Shown piece after piece: positions 44,260 through 52,674 of a stretch of 64,000 nucleotides of DNA. How positions within the stretch are numbered: position 1 is the stretch's first letter; every line of letters starts with the position of its first letter. Both the position numbers and the translations under genes were made by a program. Source of the DNA: Bordetella parapertussis. GTDB lineage: Bacteria; Pseudomonadota; Gammaproteobacteria; Burkholderiales; Burkholderiaceae_D. The DNA is taken from contig CAMBFZ010000009.1 in NCBI GenBank assembly GCA_945866125.1, positions 1 to 64,000 on the forward strand. Direction: 5' to 3'. The notes under the pieces were generated by a model. It was not told the DNA's origin and searched no databases. It saw only the letters and a program-made list of their open reading frames with translations.

Positions 44260-45543
44260 TTAAGGCGGCGACGTCGACTGTGCTAGCACACGCCCCGTGA
44301 CTGCGCCAAAACCAATCCGATAACCCTGCCCCTGGCACCAGCCGCGCATCGTCACGATATCGCCATCTTCCAAAAAACAGCGCTGGGTTACGCCATCTTT
44401 CAGCGTTAATGGCTTCTGTCCGTTCCAGCTTAGCTCGAGCAGGCTGCCATACGAATCCGGCGTGCTGCCGCTGATGGTGCCCGAGCCCATCACATCCCCC
44501 ACCCGCAGATTGCAGCCTGAGATCGTATGGTGCGCGAGCTGCTGCGCCATGCTCCAATACATGGCGCGGTAATTGGTGCGACAAATGGTTGTTGCCTCAC
44601 TCACCGACTGTGGTTGCAAGCTGACCTCAAGGGCGATGTCAACGCTGCGCGCGCCGCTCTGCTGCAGATACGGCAAAGGCGTGGGATCTTGCACCGGCCC
44701 CGCAACCCGAAACGGTGTCAGCGCATCCATCGTGACAATCCACGGCGAGATCGAGGTCGCAAAGGTCTTTGCGTTAAACGGCCCCAACGGGACATATTCC
44801 CATTGCTGAATATCGCGCGCGCTCCAGTCGTTCAAGAGCACCATCCCAAACATCATGTCTTCGGCATTCGCCACCGATACCGCCTCGCCTAATGCCGTAT
44901 CGACGCCTACGATGAAGGCCGTCTCAAGTTCAAAATCAAGCTTGGCACAGGCAGCCAGTGACGGCGCGGCTGCCGTCGGCGGCTTCACCTGACCGATAGG
45001 CCGACGTATATCGGTGCCACTCACCACGACTGAGCTGGCGCGACCGTTATACCCCACCGGCAGGTGCAACCAGTTCGGCAACAACGCATTGGCCGGATCG
45101 CGAAACATCATGCCAACGTTGGTGGCGTGCTCTTTGGACGAATAAAAATCGGTGTAACCCGTCACCTGTAGCGGCAGATGCAGCCGCACATCCTGCATCG
45201 GTATCAATGCCAACGTGCGCAACTGCGCGTCGTCGCGCAAACGCGGTTGGTCGTCGCGCAGCAAGCTACTAATTGCTTCGCGCGTGCTGCGCCAGTTCGC
45301 TTTGCCCGTGGCGATGAAGGCGTTCAGGGTGGGCTGATTGAACACCGCTTGCGCACCTACTCCCAGCAGCCCCGCTTGCTCAAGCGCTGCACAATCAAGC
45401 ACCCAATCACCAATGGCGACACCGGTGCGCGGGGCCGGGTTATCCGGCGTACTAAAAATACCGAAAGGCAGATTCTGAATCGGAAAATCAGAATCAGCCG
45501 CCACAGGGATAAAAGAACGCAGAGCAGGATCGTTGGGGTTCAT
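44260..45543 (-). CDS. fahA: fumarylacetoacetase
   Basis: FahA hydrolyses fumarylacetoacetate to fumarate and acetoacetate, the last step of the homogentisate pathway. Start at MNPNDPALRSF (427 residues). Active-site motifs are GYTDFYSSKEHATNVG, LDFELETAFIVG and DWSARDIQQWEYVPLGPF, which carry the metal ligands and catalytic His. The length equals the two-domain eukaryote-like FAH. The maleylacetoacetate isomerase that normally precedes it is absent from the window. Confidence 0.95.
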   Translation of the reverse strand: MNPNDPALRSFIPVAADSDFPIQNLPFGIFSTPDNPAPRTGVAIGDWVLDCAALEQAGLLGVGAQAVFNQPTLNAFIATGKANWRSTREAISSLLRDDQPRLRDDAQLRTLALIPMQDVRLHLPLQVTGYTDFYSSKEHATNVGMMFRDPANALLPNWLHLPVGYNGRASSVVVSGTDIRRPIGQVKPPTAAAPSLAACAKLDFELETAFIVGVDTALGEAVSVANAEDMMFGMVLLNDWSARDIQQWEYVPLGPFNAKTFATSISPWIVTMDALTPFRVAGPVQDPTPLPYLQQSGARSVDIALEVSLQPQSVSEATTICRTNYRAMYWSMAQQLAHHTISGCNLRVGDVMGSGTISGSTPDSYGSLLELSWNGQKPLTLKDGVTQRCFLEDGDIVTMRGWCQGQGYRIGFGAVTGRVLAQSTSPP

Positions 45544-45624
45544 GGTTTGTCGACTGAATTTTTTATCATGGTGTGGCGGTCCCAAACGACGCTGGATCCC
45601 GCCACCTGCGGTGCCCGGCCGTGC

Positions 45625-46935
45625 TTACGTCCCGGAACCCGGAAAATGTTTTTGCAGCCCCTGCCAGCACTGCCAATAATCCGGCTGCAACTGCGGTGCC
45701 ATCATGGCAGATTGTGTTGGCCGTATCAGCCACCGGCTCTCGAACATGAACGCCAGCGTCTGATCCTGTTTGTGCGGCGCCAGCGCCATCTTACTTGCGG
45801 CCTCAAAGGTCGTCGCATCCGGCCCGTGCCCGCTCATGCAATTATGCAGACTGCCCCCGCCAGGTAAAAATCCCTCTGCCTTCGCATCATAGACACCGTG
45901 AATCAGGCCCATGTATTCACTCATCAGATTGCGATGAAACCAGGGTGGGCGAAACGTATGCTCGGCCACCATCCAGCGCGGCGGAAAAATAACAAAATCG
46001 ACGTTCGCCGTACCGGCCGATCCTGAAGGTGAAGTCAGGACCGTAAAAATGGACGGATCAGCATGATCAAAGCTCACCGAATTCATCGCATTAAAATGCG
46101 CAAGATTATATTTATACGGCGTGTAATTGCCATGCCAGGCCACCACATCCAGCGGCGAATGCGTGATCCCCGCCGACCATAGTTTTCCACCAAACTTGGC
46201 CAGCAAAGTGAATGCGCCTTCACGATCTTCAAAGGCCGCAACCGGCGCAAGAAAATCTCGCGCATTGGCCAAGCCATTGGCGCCGATCGGCCCCAGCTCC
46301 GGCAAACGCAACAGCGCGCCGTAGTTTTCGCAAACGTAGCCACGCGCCACCCCGTCGGGCAATTCCACGGTAAAGCGCACGCCACGCGGCAGCACCGCAA
46401 TATCGCCGGGCGCTACATCGAGTATGCCCATCTCGGTTCGCAACGTCAGCCCGCCCTGCTGCGGCACAATCAGCATCTCACCATCGGCGTTATAAATATA
46501 ACGATCCTGCATGGCGCGATTGGCCGCGTAGACATGAATCGCGATACCGCTCTGGCTGTCAGGACTGCCGTTGCCGGCAATCGTCATCAAGCCCGCAATA
46601 AAATCCGTCGGCGTAGAGGGAAGTGGAAACGGATCCCAGCGCAGTTGATTTGGCGAGGTAGCGTGCGCATCAAAGGGGCCGCTTTGCAGCAAACCTGACG
46701 CGACTTGCACAAAGGGCTGATGCAGGGAACCGGGACGAATGCGGTAAAGCCAGCTGCGGCGGTTTTCCGCACGCGGCGCGGTAAAGGCCGAGCCGGAGAG
46801 CTGTTCGGCATACAGACCGTGGGCGACTTGTTGCGGCGAATTTTGTCCGATGGGCAAAGATCCGGCCAGCGCTTCGGTCGCAAATTCATTACCAAAACCG
46901 GATTGATAATTACGGGATGAAGAAGAATCGTGCAT
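45625..46935 (-). CDS. hmgA: homogentisate 1,2-dioxygenase
   Basis: HmgA opens the homogentisate ring with O2, using Fe(II). Start at the ATG 46935 (436 residues; an upstream TTG is rejected) with an AGGA site seven bases before. The segments PPWFHRNLMSEYMGLIHG and SLHNCMSGHGPD carry the His/Glu iron ligands; WHGNYTPYKYNL holds the second-sphere His. The N-terminal YQSGFGNEFATEAL is diagnostic. It lies 81 bases upstream of fahA. Confidence 0.96.
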   Translation of the reverse strand: MHDSSSSRNYQSGFGNEFATEALAGSLPIGQNSPQQVAHGLYAEQLSGSAFTAPRAENRRSWLYRIRPGSLHQPFVQVASGLLQSGPFDAHATSPNQLRWDPFPLPSTPTDFIAGLMTIAGNGSPDSQSGIAIHVYAANRAMQDRYIYNADGEMLIVPQQGGLTLRTEMGILDVAPGDIAVLPRGVRFTVELPDGVARGYVCENYGALLRLPELGPIGANGLANARDFLAPVAAFEDREGAFTLLAKFGGKLWSAGITHSPLDVVAWHGNYTPYKYNLAHFNAMNSVSFDHADPSIFTVLTSPSGSAGTANVDFVIFPPRWMVAEHTFRPPWFHRNLMSEYMGLIHGVYDAKAEGFLPGGGSLHNCMSGHGPDATTFEAASKMALAPHKQDQTLAFMFESRWLIRPTQSAMMAPQLQPDYWQCWQGLQKHFPGSGT

Positions 46936-46946
46936 AAATAATCCTG

Positions 46947-47153
46947 TCAACAGTCATCATCGAGATCGGCACGCGCCAGCGTCATCGCAGTACGCAAGAT
47001 AGCGAGATCACCAATATGATTCGCCAGCAGCAAAATCAAGCGCGCATTAGCCAGCTGACTTTGCGGGTCAGTCAAATCACGATGCATCTCAATCAGTGCC
47101 TCGTAAAAATCATCCGGATTGGCGAAATTAGGTTCAGTATTTAATACGCTCAT
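46947..47153 (-). CDS. DUF2783 small protein, possible hydroxylase coupling protein (MhaB-like)
   Basis: This is a 68-residue acidic helical protein (about 7.6 kDa) that I assign to DUF2783 by its DFYEALIEMHRDLTDPQS core (15-32). I start at MSVLNTEPNFANP, seven bases after the monooxygenase; a longer in-frame reading lies inside that gene. A two-component 3-hydroxyphenylacetate 6-hydroxylase with a flavoprotein (MhaA) plus a very small coupling protein (MhaB) is known from Pseudomonas. The pair here fits in order and size, but I cannot align the sequences. Confidence 0.75.
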   Translation of the reverse strand: MSVLNTEPNFANPDDFYEALIEMHRDLTDPQSQLANARLILLLANHIGDLAILRTAMTLARADLDDDC

Positions 47154-47160
47154 GATGGCT

Positions 47161-48825
47161 TCAATGTCCCATCGCACGCGACAACGCAGACTGCAGCGCG
47201 GCCACATCAAGCGCACGCCAACGCGCCGCCACATGCTGATCCGGTCGCAACAAATACACCGTGCCCGGCTGCGCATCAAAACGCGCCGCAAGCAGGCCCT
47301 CGCTGTCCTCAATCGCCTCCACCCCAGCCGGTGCCTTAACACCCGCTGGCAGAACCAGCAATACTGGCAGCGCCAATGAGTGCAGACTTTGCACGTTGAC
47401 TGCCGAGGCGGCATCGGCAAACACCAACACCGAAAACTGCCCACCCACCTGCCGCAAAAACCAAGCCGCCTTACCCGCGATCGACACCGGCGCATCCGCC
47501 AGCGGCGCGCCCGGACACAGCAGACCCGCAAACGTATCGCAGTCCGGCGTGTTCAGCGGCGACTGCCGATAAGTCGATGGCAGCGACAGCCGTCCGCTAT
47601 TTACCAGGCGCCGCGCAAACGCATGCTCTTTGGAGAGCGACAGCACGGCATCACGAAAGAGTTTGCTTACTGCGCTTTTGGGTGTGATGAAATCGGTCGA
47701 GCGCGTTGAATTAAGAATGTTTTCGTCAGCGGCCGCTTCGCGCTCAATACAATACGAATCGAGCAGCGCAGCGCTGGCCTGTCCCTTTAGTACGAGTGCC
47801 AGCTTCCAACTCAGATTGTCGCCGTCTTGCACACCGCTATTGGCACCCCGCGCGCCGAACGGTGACACGCCATGCGCCGCGTCGCCGGCAAACAGCACAC
47901 GGCCATGACGGAATCGATCCATCCGCATGCAGGCAAAGGTATACACACTGACCCACTCAAGATCGAATTCGACATCGGGACCCAGCAAGGCACGCACGCG
48001 CGGAATCACCTTCTCGGGCGATTTTTCTGCAACCGGATCCGCGTCCCATCCCAACTGAAAATCAATTCGCCAGACATCATCGGCTTCGCGATGCAACAGC
48101 ACCGATTGATTCGGATGAAACGGCGGATCAAACCAAAACCAGCGTTCAGTCGGAAACGCTGCTTTCATTTTCACATCGGCGATCAGAAATCGGTCACGAA
48201 AAACCTGCCCCTTACTCTCCAATCCCAGCAAGCCCCGCACCGGACTACGCGCCCCATCGGCCGCCACCAGATAATCTGCAGCAAGCGTATACACGCCATC
48301 GGGTGTCTCGACTTGCACGCGCACACCGTCGTCATCTTGACTTAACCCGACGGCTTTATTTTTCCAGCGAATATCGAGATTAGGATACTGCTGCGCACAC
48401 TCAAGCAGATAACCTTCCACATAGTATTGCTGCAAATTGACGAAGGCCGGCCGTTCATGCCCAGCCTCAGGCAAGAGATCAAAACGATAGACCGGTTTGT
48501 CCTTGAAAAAAACCTTACCGACATGCCACGACACTCCCTTGTCGGTGACACGATCGCCGCAGCCAAGCCGATCAAAAATCTCCAGCGTGCGCTTGGCAAA
48601 ACAAAGCGCACGCGATCCCACCGACAGGCAATCATCATCATCTAGCAACACCACTGGCACCCCCTGGCGCGCCAGATCAATCGCAGTGGCCAAGCCAACT
48701 GGGCCGGCACCGACAATCACCACGGGATGCGCTGCCGGCTGCGCAAAATCAGCCGGACGCGCGTAATTGAATTTCAGTTCTTGGTAGTAGCCTGGCGGCC
48801 GCTCCGCTGTCGTATTCCTCATCAC
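47161..48825 (-). CDS. FAD-dependent aromatic hydroxylase (MhpA/MhaA-like)
   Basis: This 554-residue class A flavoprotein monooxygenase has the dinucleotide motif VGAGPVG (38-44), the DG motif VAADGARSPVRG (about 187-198) and GRVLFAGDAAHGVSPFGARG (about 300-319), which binds FAD. The C-terminal thioredoxin-like extension is typical of phenol/MhpA-type enzymes. Directly upstream of DUF2783 and hmgA, it most likely makes homogentisate, for example from 3-hydroxyphenylacetate. 3-Hydroxybenzoate-type substrates are less likely because the product would not enter HmgA. Confidence 0.87.
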   Translation of the reverse strand: MMRNTTAERPPGYYQELKFNYARPADFAQPAAHPVVIVGAGPVGLATAIDLARQGVPVVLLDDDDCLSVGSRALCFAKRTLEIFDRLGCGDRVTDKGVSWHVGKVFFKDKPVYRFDLLPEAGHERPAFVNLQQYYVEGYLLECAQQYPNLDIRWKNKAVGLSQDDDGVRVQVETPDGVYTLAADYLVAADGARSPVRGLLGLESKGQVFRDRFLIADVKMKAAFPTERWFWFDPPFHPNQSVLLHREADDVWRIDFQLGWDADPVAEKSPEKVIPRVRALLGPDVEFDLEWVSVYTFACMRMDRFRHGRVLFAGDAAHGVSPFGARGANSGVQDGDNLSWKLALVLKGQASAALLDSYCIEREAAADENILNSTRSTDFITPKSAVSKLFRDAVLSLSKEHAFARRLVNSGRLSLPSTYRQSPLNTPDCDTFAGLLCPGAPLADAPVSIAGKAAWFLRQVGGQFSVLVFADAASAVNVQSLHSLALPVLLVLPAGVKAPAGVEAIEDSEGLLAARFDAQPGTVYLLRPDQHVAARWRALDVAALQSALSRAMGH

Positions 48826-48828
48826 CGA

Positions 48829-49791
48829 TCAACTTTGCAAGGCATGCCACATTTCTTTGTCACGCTCAGCGGTCCAGATGCGTGGGTGCTTGATCCCTTT
48901 AGCTTCATCAACGGCGCGCGTCACGTCAAATGGCAGGCAATGCTCGTAAATAAAGACGTGACCAAATTTGCTGTCCATATGGCTGCGTACATGCGCCATC
49001 GCGCCTTTGAGATCTTTGCCGGCGGCGACTGCTTCGCGCGCGCTCGACAGCAAGGTCGTCACGAATTCTTTGGTGTAATCCAAACCCTGATCAACTTCGG
49101 CCGGATTCATCAAAGCCGGTCCTCTGCCCGGCACCAGCTTGTCGGCACCCATCGCACGCAAGACCTCTAGCGTTGCCGGCCACTCTTCGAGCTGCGCATC
49201 GCCGGTATAAGCGGCGGCGTCATACTCGACCAAGTCGCCCGAGAACAACACCTTTTGCGAAGGAATCCAGACAATCGTGTCGCCCTTGGTGTGGCCCATG
49301 CCAACGTGCATGATCTTCACTTCCAGCTTGCCCATAAAAACGGTCAGCTCTTTTTCGAACACCATGGTGGGCCAGGTCAGACCCGGCACCGACTCGACAC
49401 CCGCAAACAGACGTGGAAAACGCTCGATCTCGGATTGCATATCTTGCGCACCACGCTCAACAATCATCTCGTAGGTACCACGCGATGCAATGATCTGCTC
49501 GCCACCTTCTTGAAAATAAGCCGACGCGCCCAGCACACGCACGGCATGGTAGTGCGTCAGCGTGACATATTTGATCGGCAAATCGGTCACGCTGCGGATA
49601 TGACGAATCAGCTCCTGCGCCATCAACGGCGTGGCGGTGGTATCAATCACCATCACCGCGTCGTCACCCACAATCACACCCGAATTCGGGTCACCCTCAG
49701 CGGTGTACGCATAAGCGTTATCCGAGAGTTTGATGAAGCTGGTTTTTTTGACTTGTAGATCAGCTTGGGAAGCAAATTGTTTGACGCTCAT
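48829..49791 (-). CDS. metallo-beta-lactamase-fold protein with altered metal motif
   Basis: This 320-residue MBL-fold protein starts at MSVKQFASQADLQ; an in-frame upstream reading crosses the promoter. The HxHxDH motif is changed: the sequence is LTHYHAVRVLG, with His80 and His82 kept but Val84 and Arg85 replacing the usual Asp and His. The later ligands are retained (GHTKGD and FSGDL). Thus only one metal site is complete. It is the first gene of the homogentisate operon, three bases before the hydroxylase, so a hydrolase of an aromatic ester or thioester is a reasonable guess. Confidence 0.85.
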   Translation of the reverse strand: MSVKQFASQADLQVKKTSFIKLSDNAYAYTAEGDPNSGVIVGDDAVMVIDTTATPLMAQELIRHIRSVTDLPIKYVTLTHYHAVRVLGASAYFQEGGEQIIASRGTYEMIVERGAQDMQSEIERFPRLFAGVESVPGLTWPTMVFEKELTVFMGKLEVKIMHVGMGHTKGDTIVWIPSQKVLFSGDLVEYDAAAYTGDAQLEEWPATLEVLRAMGADKLVPGRGPALMNPAEVDQGLDYTKEFVTTLLSSAREAVAAGKDLKGAMAHVRSHMDSKFGHVFIYEHCLPFDVTRAVDEAKGIKHPRIWTAERDKEMWHALQS

Positions 49792-49864
49792 GCGACTCTC
49801 CGTGGCAGTACATTGCAAAATAACAGGTGCGCCGAGGATAAATTGGAATTCGTTTTTAGTCAAT

Positions 49865-49885
49865 TAATTCGCTATAGACGAATTA
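49865..49885. promoter_or_regulatory. candidate IclR operator in the divergent gap
   Basis: TAATTCG (49865-49871) and CGAATTA (49879-49885) form a perfect seven-base dyad with a seven-base spacer. It lies centrally in the 153-base gap between the MBL gene and the IclR gene. An AATTCG half-copy occurs about 20 bases to the left. IclR-type operators are often of this sort. Confidence 0.55.
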
Positions 49886-49944
49886 TTTGCAATAAGCTAA
49901 GTCATCCTTTACCATGCCGGAAAAACTTATCTTTGAAAGTAGGT

Positions 49945-50727
49945 ATGGAAAAAAACCGACGCGGCATACAGTCAATCGAAATCGGCGGGCGCCTTCTAAC
50001 GACGCTGGTCGACGAAGGCGGCCCCATGAATCTGGGCGATCTGGCCAAAAAAGCTGGTATGCCTGCGGCCAAGGCGCACCCCTATCTGGTGAGCTTTAGC
50101 AGCTTTGGGCTGATCGAACAAAACCCGCTCACGGGCCGCTACGAGCTGGGGCCTTTTGCCCTGCAGATGGGCTTAATCAGTCTGCAGTTGCTCGATCCTG
50201 TACGCATTGCGATTCCGCTGGTGACCCAACTAACGGCCGAGATTGATCAGACGGTCGGGCTGGCGGTACTGGGCAATCTGGGACCCACCATCATCTACAT
50301 TAGCGAATCAAGTTATCCCATTCACGTCAATATGCGCACTGGCACGGTGATGTCGATACAGAGCACGGCCACGGGGCGCGCATTTGCCGCTTTCCTGCCG
50401 CCCAAGCAAGTTGAGCGCATGATTGAGCGCGAAAACAAAAACGGTGTGGCTGCCGGTTTTGGTGCGCAGCAGGGCAAGGCCGATGCGCTCGAAAAAATGC
50501 TGGCCGAGATTCGCAAACGCGGCATGGCGCGCGTGATGGGCGAACCGATTCCGGGCATCAATGCCCTTTGTGCGCCCGTATTTACGCACACTGGCGCCAT
50601 CGCGCTGGGGGTCACGGCGATTGGCCCGTCGGGCAACTTTGATGCGGCGTGGAGCGGGGTGATTGCGCAAAAAGTGCAGGCCTGCGCGCACCAGATTTCA
50701 GAGCGGCTTGGCTATACCAGTGCCTAA
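49945..50727 (+). CDS. IclR-family regulator of the homogentisate operon
   Basis: This is a 260-residue protein: winged helix-turn-helix (about 8-68, MNLGDLAKKAGMPAAKAHPYL) and an IclR effector domain (about 80-255, with ATGRAFAAFLP and GINALCAPVF motifs). Start at MEKNRRGIQS with AGG before it; longer in-frame readings cover the operator. Divergent from the hydroxylase operon, it probably responds to the aromatic substrate. The HTH is slightly unusual, with AKAHPYLVSF where many IclR proteins have S..R.L..L. Confidence 0.87.
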   Translation: MEKNRRGIQSIEIGGRLLTTLVDEGGPMNLGDLAKKAGMPAAKAHPYLVSFSSFGLIEQNPLTGRYELGPFALQMGLISLQLLDPVRIAIPLVTQLTAEIDQTVGLAVLGNLGPTIIYISESSYPIHVNMRTGTVMSIQSTATGRAFAAFLPPKQVERMIERENKNGVAAGFGAQQGKADALEKMLAEIRKRGMARVMGEPIPGINALCAPVFTHTGAIALGVTAIGPSGNFDAAWSGVIAQKVQACAHQISERLGYTSA

Positions 50728-50827
50728 AAAACAAGTAGCGTAGTCAGCGTCGGTGCGCTTGCGGCGAATCCGGTAAACTTATTTACCGAGCGCGCTCCTG
50801 CGCGCCGCACTTCGCCAAAGGACGCGC

Positions 50828-51292
50828 ATGAACGACAAGCTATTTTCCGCATTGCTGGCCTTGCTGCTGAGCGTGAGCACCATTAACGCCATGAGCGATA
50901 CAAACGCAGCGCGTCCAGAGTGGAAACTGCTCTCGACCACTGAAGACCCAGACAAAACCATCAGCTGGTATGTTGACGCCACCAGCATCGTGCATGAAGA
51001 CGATTATCTGCGCGCCTACCTGCGCACTTCTTGGTCAGTGCCGCAGTTCGGGCCGGACCAAACCCCTTATCAGTCTTCGACTTATCTCAATTATTTTGAT
51101 TGTGACACCGGCCGCATCGCCTACACCGGCAATCGTTATTTTGTTGGCACCGAACCCGAAGGGCCGCCGATCCATCAGGAAGCCGAGACGCCGCTGGACA
51201 AGCTCAAATTCCAGCGGGTGGTACCCGGCTCGGCAGGGGCCAGCCGACTAGAATTTGTCTGCAAATTCCGTTCGAAAAATTTTCGGACTTAG
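50828..51292 (+). CDS. secreted surface-adhesin-E-like protein
   Basis: A 154-residue exported protein: signal peptide about 1-21 (ending INA), then one small beta domain with the pattern W..L......TISWYVDATSI (about 32-54) typical of proteins annotated as surface-adhesin protein E. Two cysteines (near 92 and 146) may form a disulfide. It has its own promoter region after the IclR gene and converges on the bactofilin gene. The family assignment is tentative. Confidence 0.7.
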   Translation: MNDKLFSALLALLLSVSTINAMSDTNAARPEWKLLSTTEDPDKTISWYVDATSIVHEDDYLRAYLRTSWSVPQFGPDQTPYQSSTYLNYFDCDTGRIAYTGNRYFVGTEPEGPPIHQEAETPLDKLKFQRVVPGSAGASRLEFVCKFRSKNFRT

Positions 51293-51315
51293 CAGCAGGG
51301 TCGTCGCGATCATCG

Positions 51316-51843
51316 CTACAAGCTGCTCACCATTGCCAGATTTTTAGGCCCCGTCACCTGGATATCGCCCGACACCTGCCCGCCCTCTTCAATGACGAGT
51401 TTGCCATAGCGGATTTTGCCTGTGACGCGCCCGCTTCCGTACACCACAAGCTTCTGACGCACGGTCAGCTCGCCCTCAAACTCGCCCCGGATCTCGGCCA
51501 CTTCGAGCTCAGCATTACCAACAAACGCACCCGTGTCGGCCACCATAATCATGCGTGCATGAATGGCGGCCTCGACCCGCCCTTCCACAACCAGCGTGTC
51601 GCAATCCGTGATTTCGACTCCCTTTAATTTGATATTAGGTCCAACCGTCAGGCGACTGCCGCCCTCAACTGGGCTGGCAGCCACTGCATGGGTAATGGAT
51701 GCCGGCACCACTCGCGCAGTGGAAGGAACGCTACTAGCGCCCGGCAATGGCGTGCTGCCGGGGCGCTCCGGCGCCTGGTCAAAGGCTTTGGGATCGGCAA
51801 GGACGCCGTCGCGTTTGCCAAAAAATTTTTCTGATTTAAGCAT
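51316..51843 (-). CDS. bactofilin (polymer-forming cytoskeletal protein)
   Basis: Bactofilins polymerise without nucleotides into filaments on the membrane. The 175-residue protein has a disordered Pro/Ser-rich N-terminus (about 15-60) and a right-handed beta-helix core (about 62-165) with repeated V-x-G-x-V turns such as VEGRVEAAI, ELEVAEIRGEFEGEL and GSGRVTGKIRYG. It lies just upstream of the efp-side terminator and is not close to a peptidoglycan hydrolase gene. Confidence 0.87.
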   Translation of the reverse strand: MLKSEKFFGKRDGVLADPKAFDQAPERPGSTPLPGASSVPSTARVVPASITHAVAASPVEGGSRLTVGPNIKLKGVEITDCDTLVVEGRVEAAIHARMIMVADTGAFVGNAELEVAEIRGEFEGELTVRQKLVVYGSGRVTGKIRYGKLVIEEGGQVSGDIQVTGPKNLAMVSSL

Positions 51844-51970
51844 GGAATTTTCCTGAAAAATAAGCAGCGCGCAGCACCATAAGGCAGGCGCCTACGCACG
51901 GGCATTGGAGCCCTGTCGGTCAGGCAAAGTTCCCAAGCGAAATACCAGCAAACGAAGAAAAAACGGACAT

Positions 51971-52001
51971 AAAAAAACCGCGGACAAGTCCGCGGTTTTT
52001 T
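51971..52001. terminator. bidirectional terminator between bactofilin and efp
   Basis: A9-type run, ACCGCGGAC-AA-GTCCGCGGT and a T-run form a stem of more than ten pairs that is symmetrical. It lies 22 bases after the efp stop and would terminate efp on the minus strand; in the other direction it can block antisense transcription. Confidence 0.85.
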
Positions 52002-52022
52002 CCCTGCCTCAACGCAGAAAAT

Positions 52023-52580
52023 TTACTTGGTACGGCTTTTATATTCGCCGGTACGGGTGTCAATCTCGATCTTGTCACCCTGTGAAACAAACAAAGGCAC
52101 CGAAATCAAAAAGCCGGTGGCAATCTTGGCAGGCTTTAAGACCTTACCAGATGTATCACCCTTAACGGCCGGCTCGGTATAGAACACTTCACGCACTACC
52201 GTCGTGGGCAGGTCAACCGAGATCGCTTTTTCGTTGTAGAACACGACCTCGCAAGCCATCCCATCTTCGAGATAATTAATTGCATCACCAAGGTTTTCGG
52301 CTTCGACTTCGTATTGGTTGTAGTCGGTATCCATGAACACATAAAGCGGATCGGCAAAGTACGAATAGGTCGCCTCTTTGCGGTCGAGCATGACGATATC
52401 AAACTTGTCATCCGAGCGGTACACCGATTCCTGGCCGGCTTCGGTCAGCAAGTTTTTCATTTTCAGTTTGACCACGGAAGCATTACGACCCGATTTGGTG
52501 TATTCGGCTTTCAAAACCACCATCGGCTCGCCCGACACCATAACGACATTACCAACGCGAACTTCTTGTGCTGTTTTCAT
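52023..52580 (-). CDS. efp: elongation factor P (Arg32 type)
   Basis: EF-P relieves ribosome stalling at polyproline. The 185-residue, three-domain protein has the tip loop YTKSGRNASV with Arg32 instead of the lysine modified by EpmA. Arg32 is rhamnosylated by EarP in this type of EF-P, and earP is the next gene upstream, 94 bases away. Sequence and length are otherwise standard. Confidence 0.97.
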   Translation of the reverse strand: MKTAQEVRVGNVVMVSGEPMVVLKAEYTKSGRNASVVKLKMKNLLTEAGQESVYRSDDKFDIVMLDRKEATYSYFADPLYVFMDTDYNQYEVEAENLGDAINYLEDGMACEVVFYNEKAISVDLPTTVVREVFYTEPAVKGDTSGKVLKPAKIATGFLISVPLFVSQGDKIEIDTRTGEYKSRTK

Positions 52581-52674
52581 GACAGGATTAACTCAAAAAA
52601 TAGGGAACAGGGACCGGCGCCAGAGAGAGACTGCGTGAGTGTGCATCGGGGCGCCAAAATAAAGACGTCGAATT

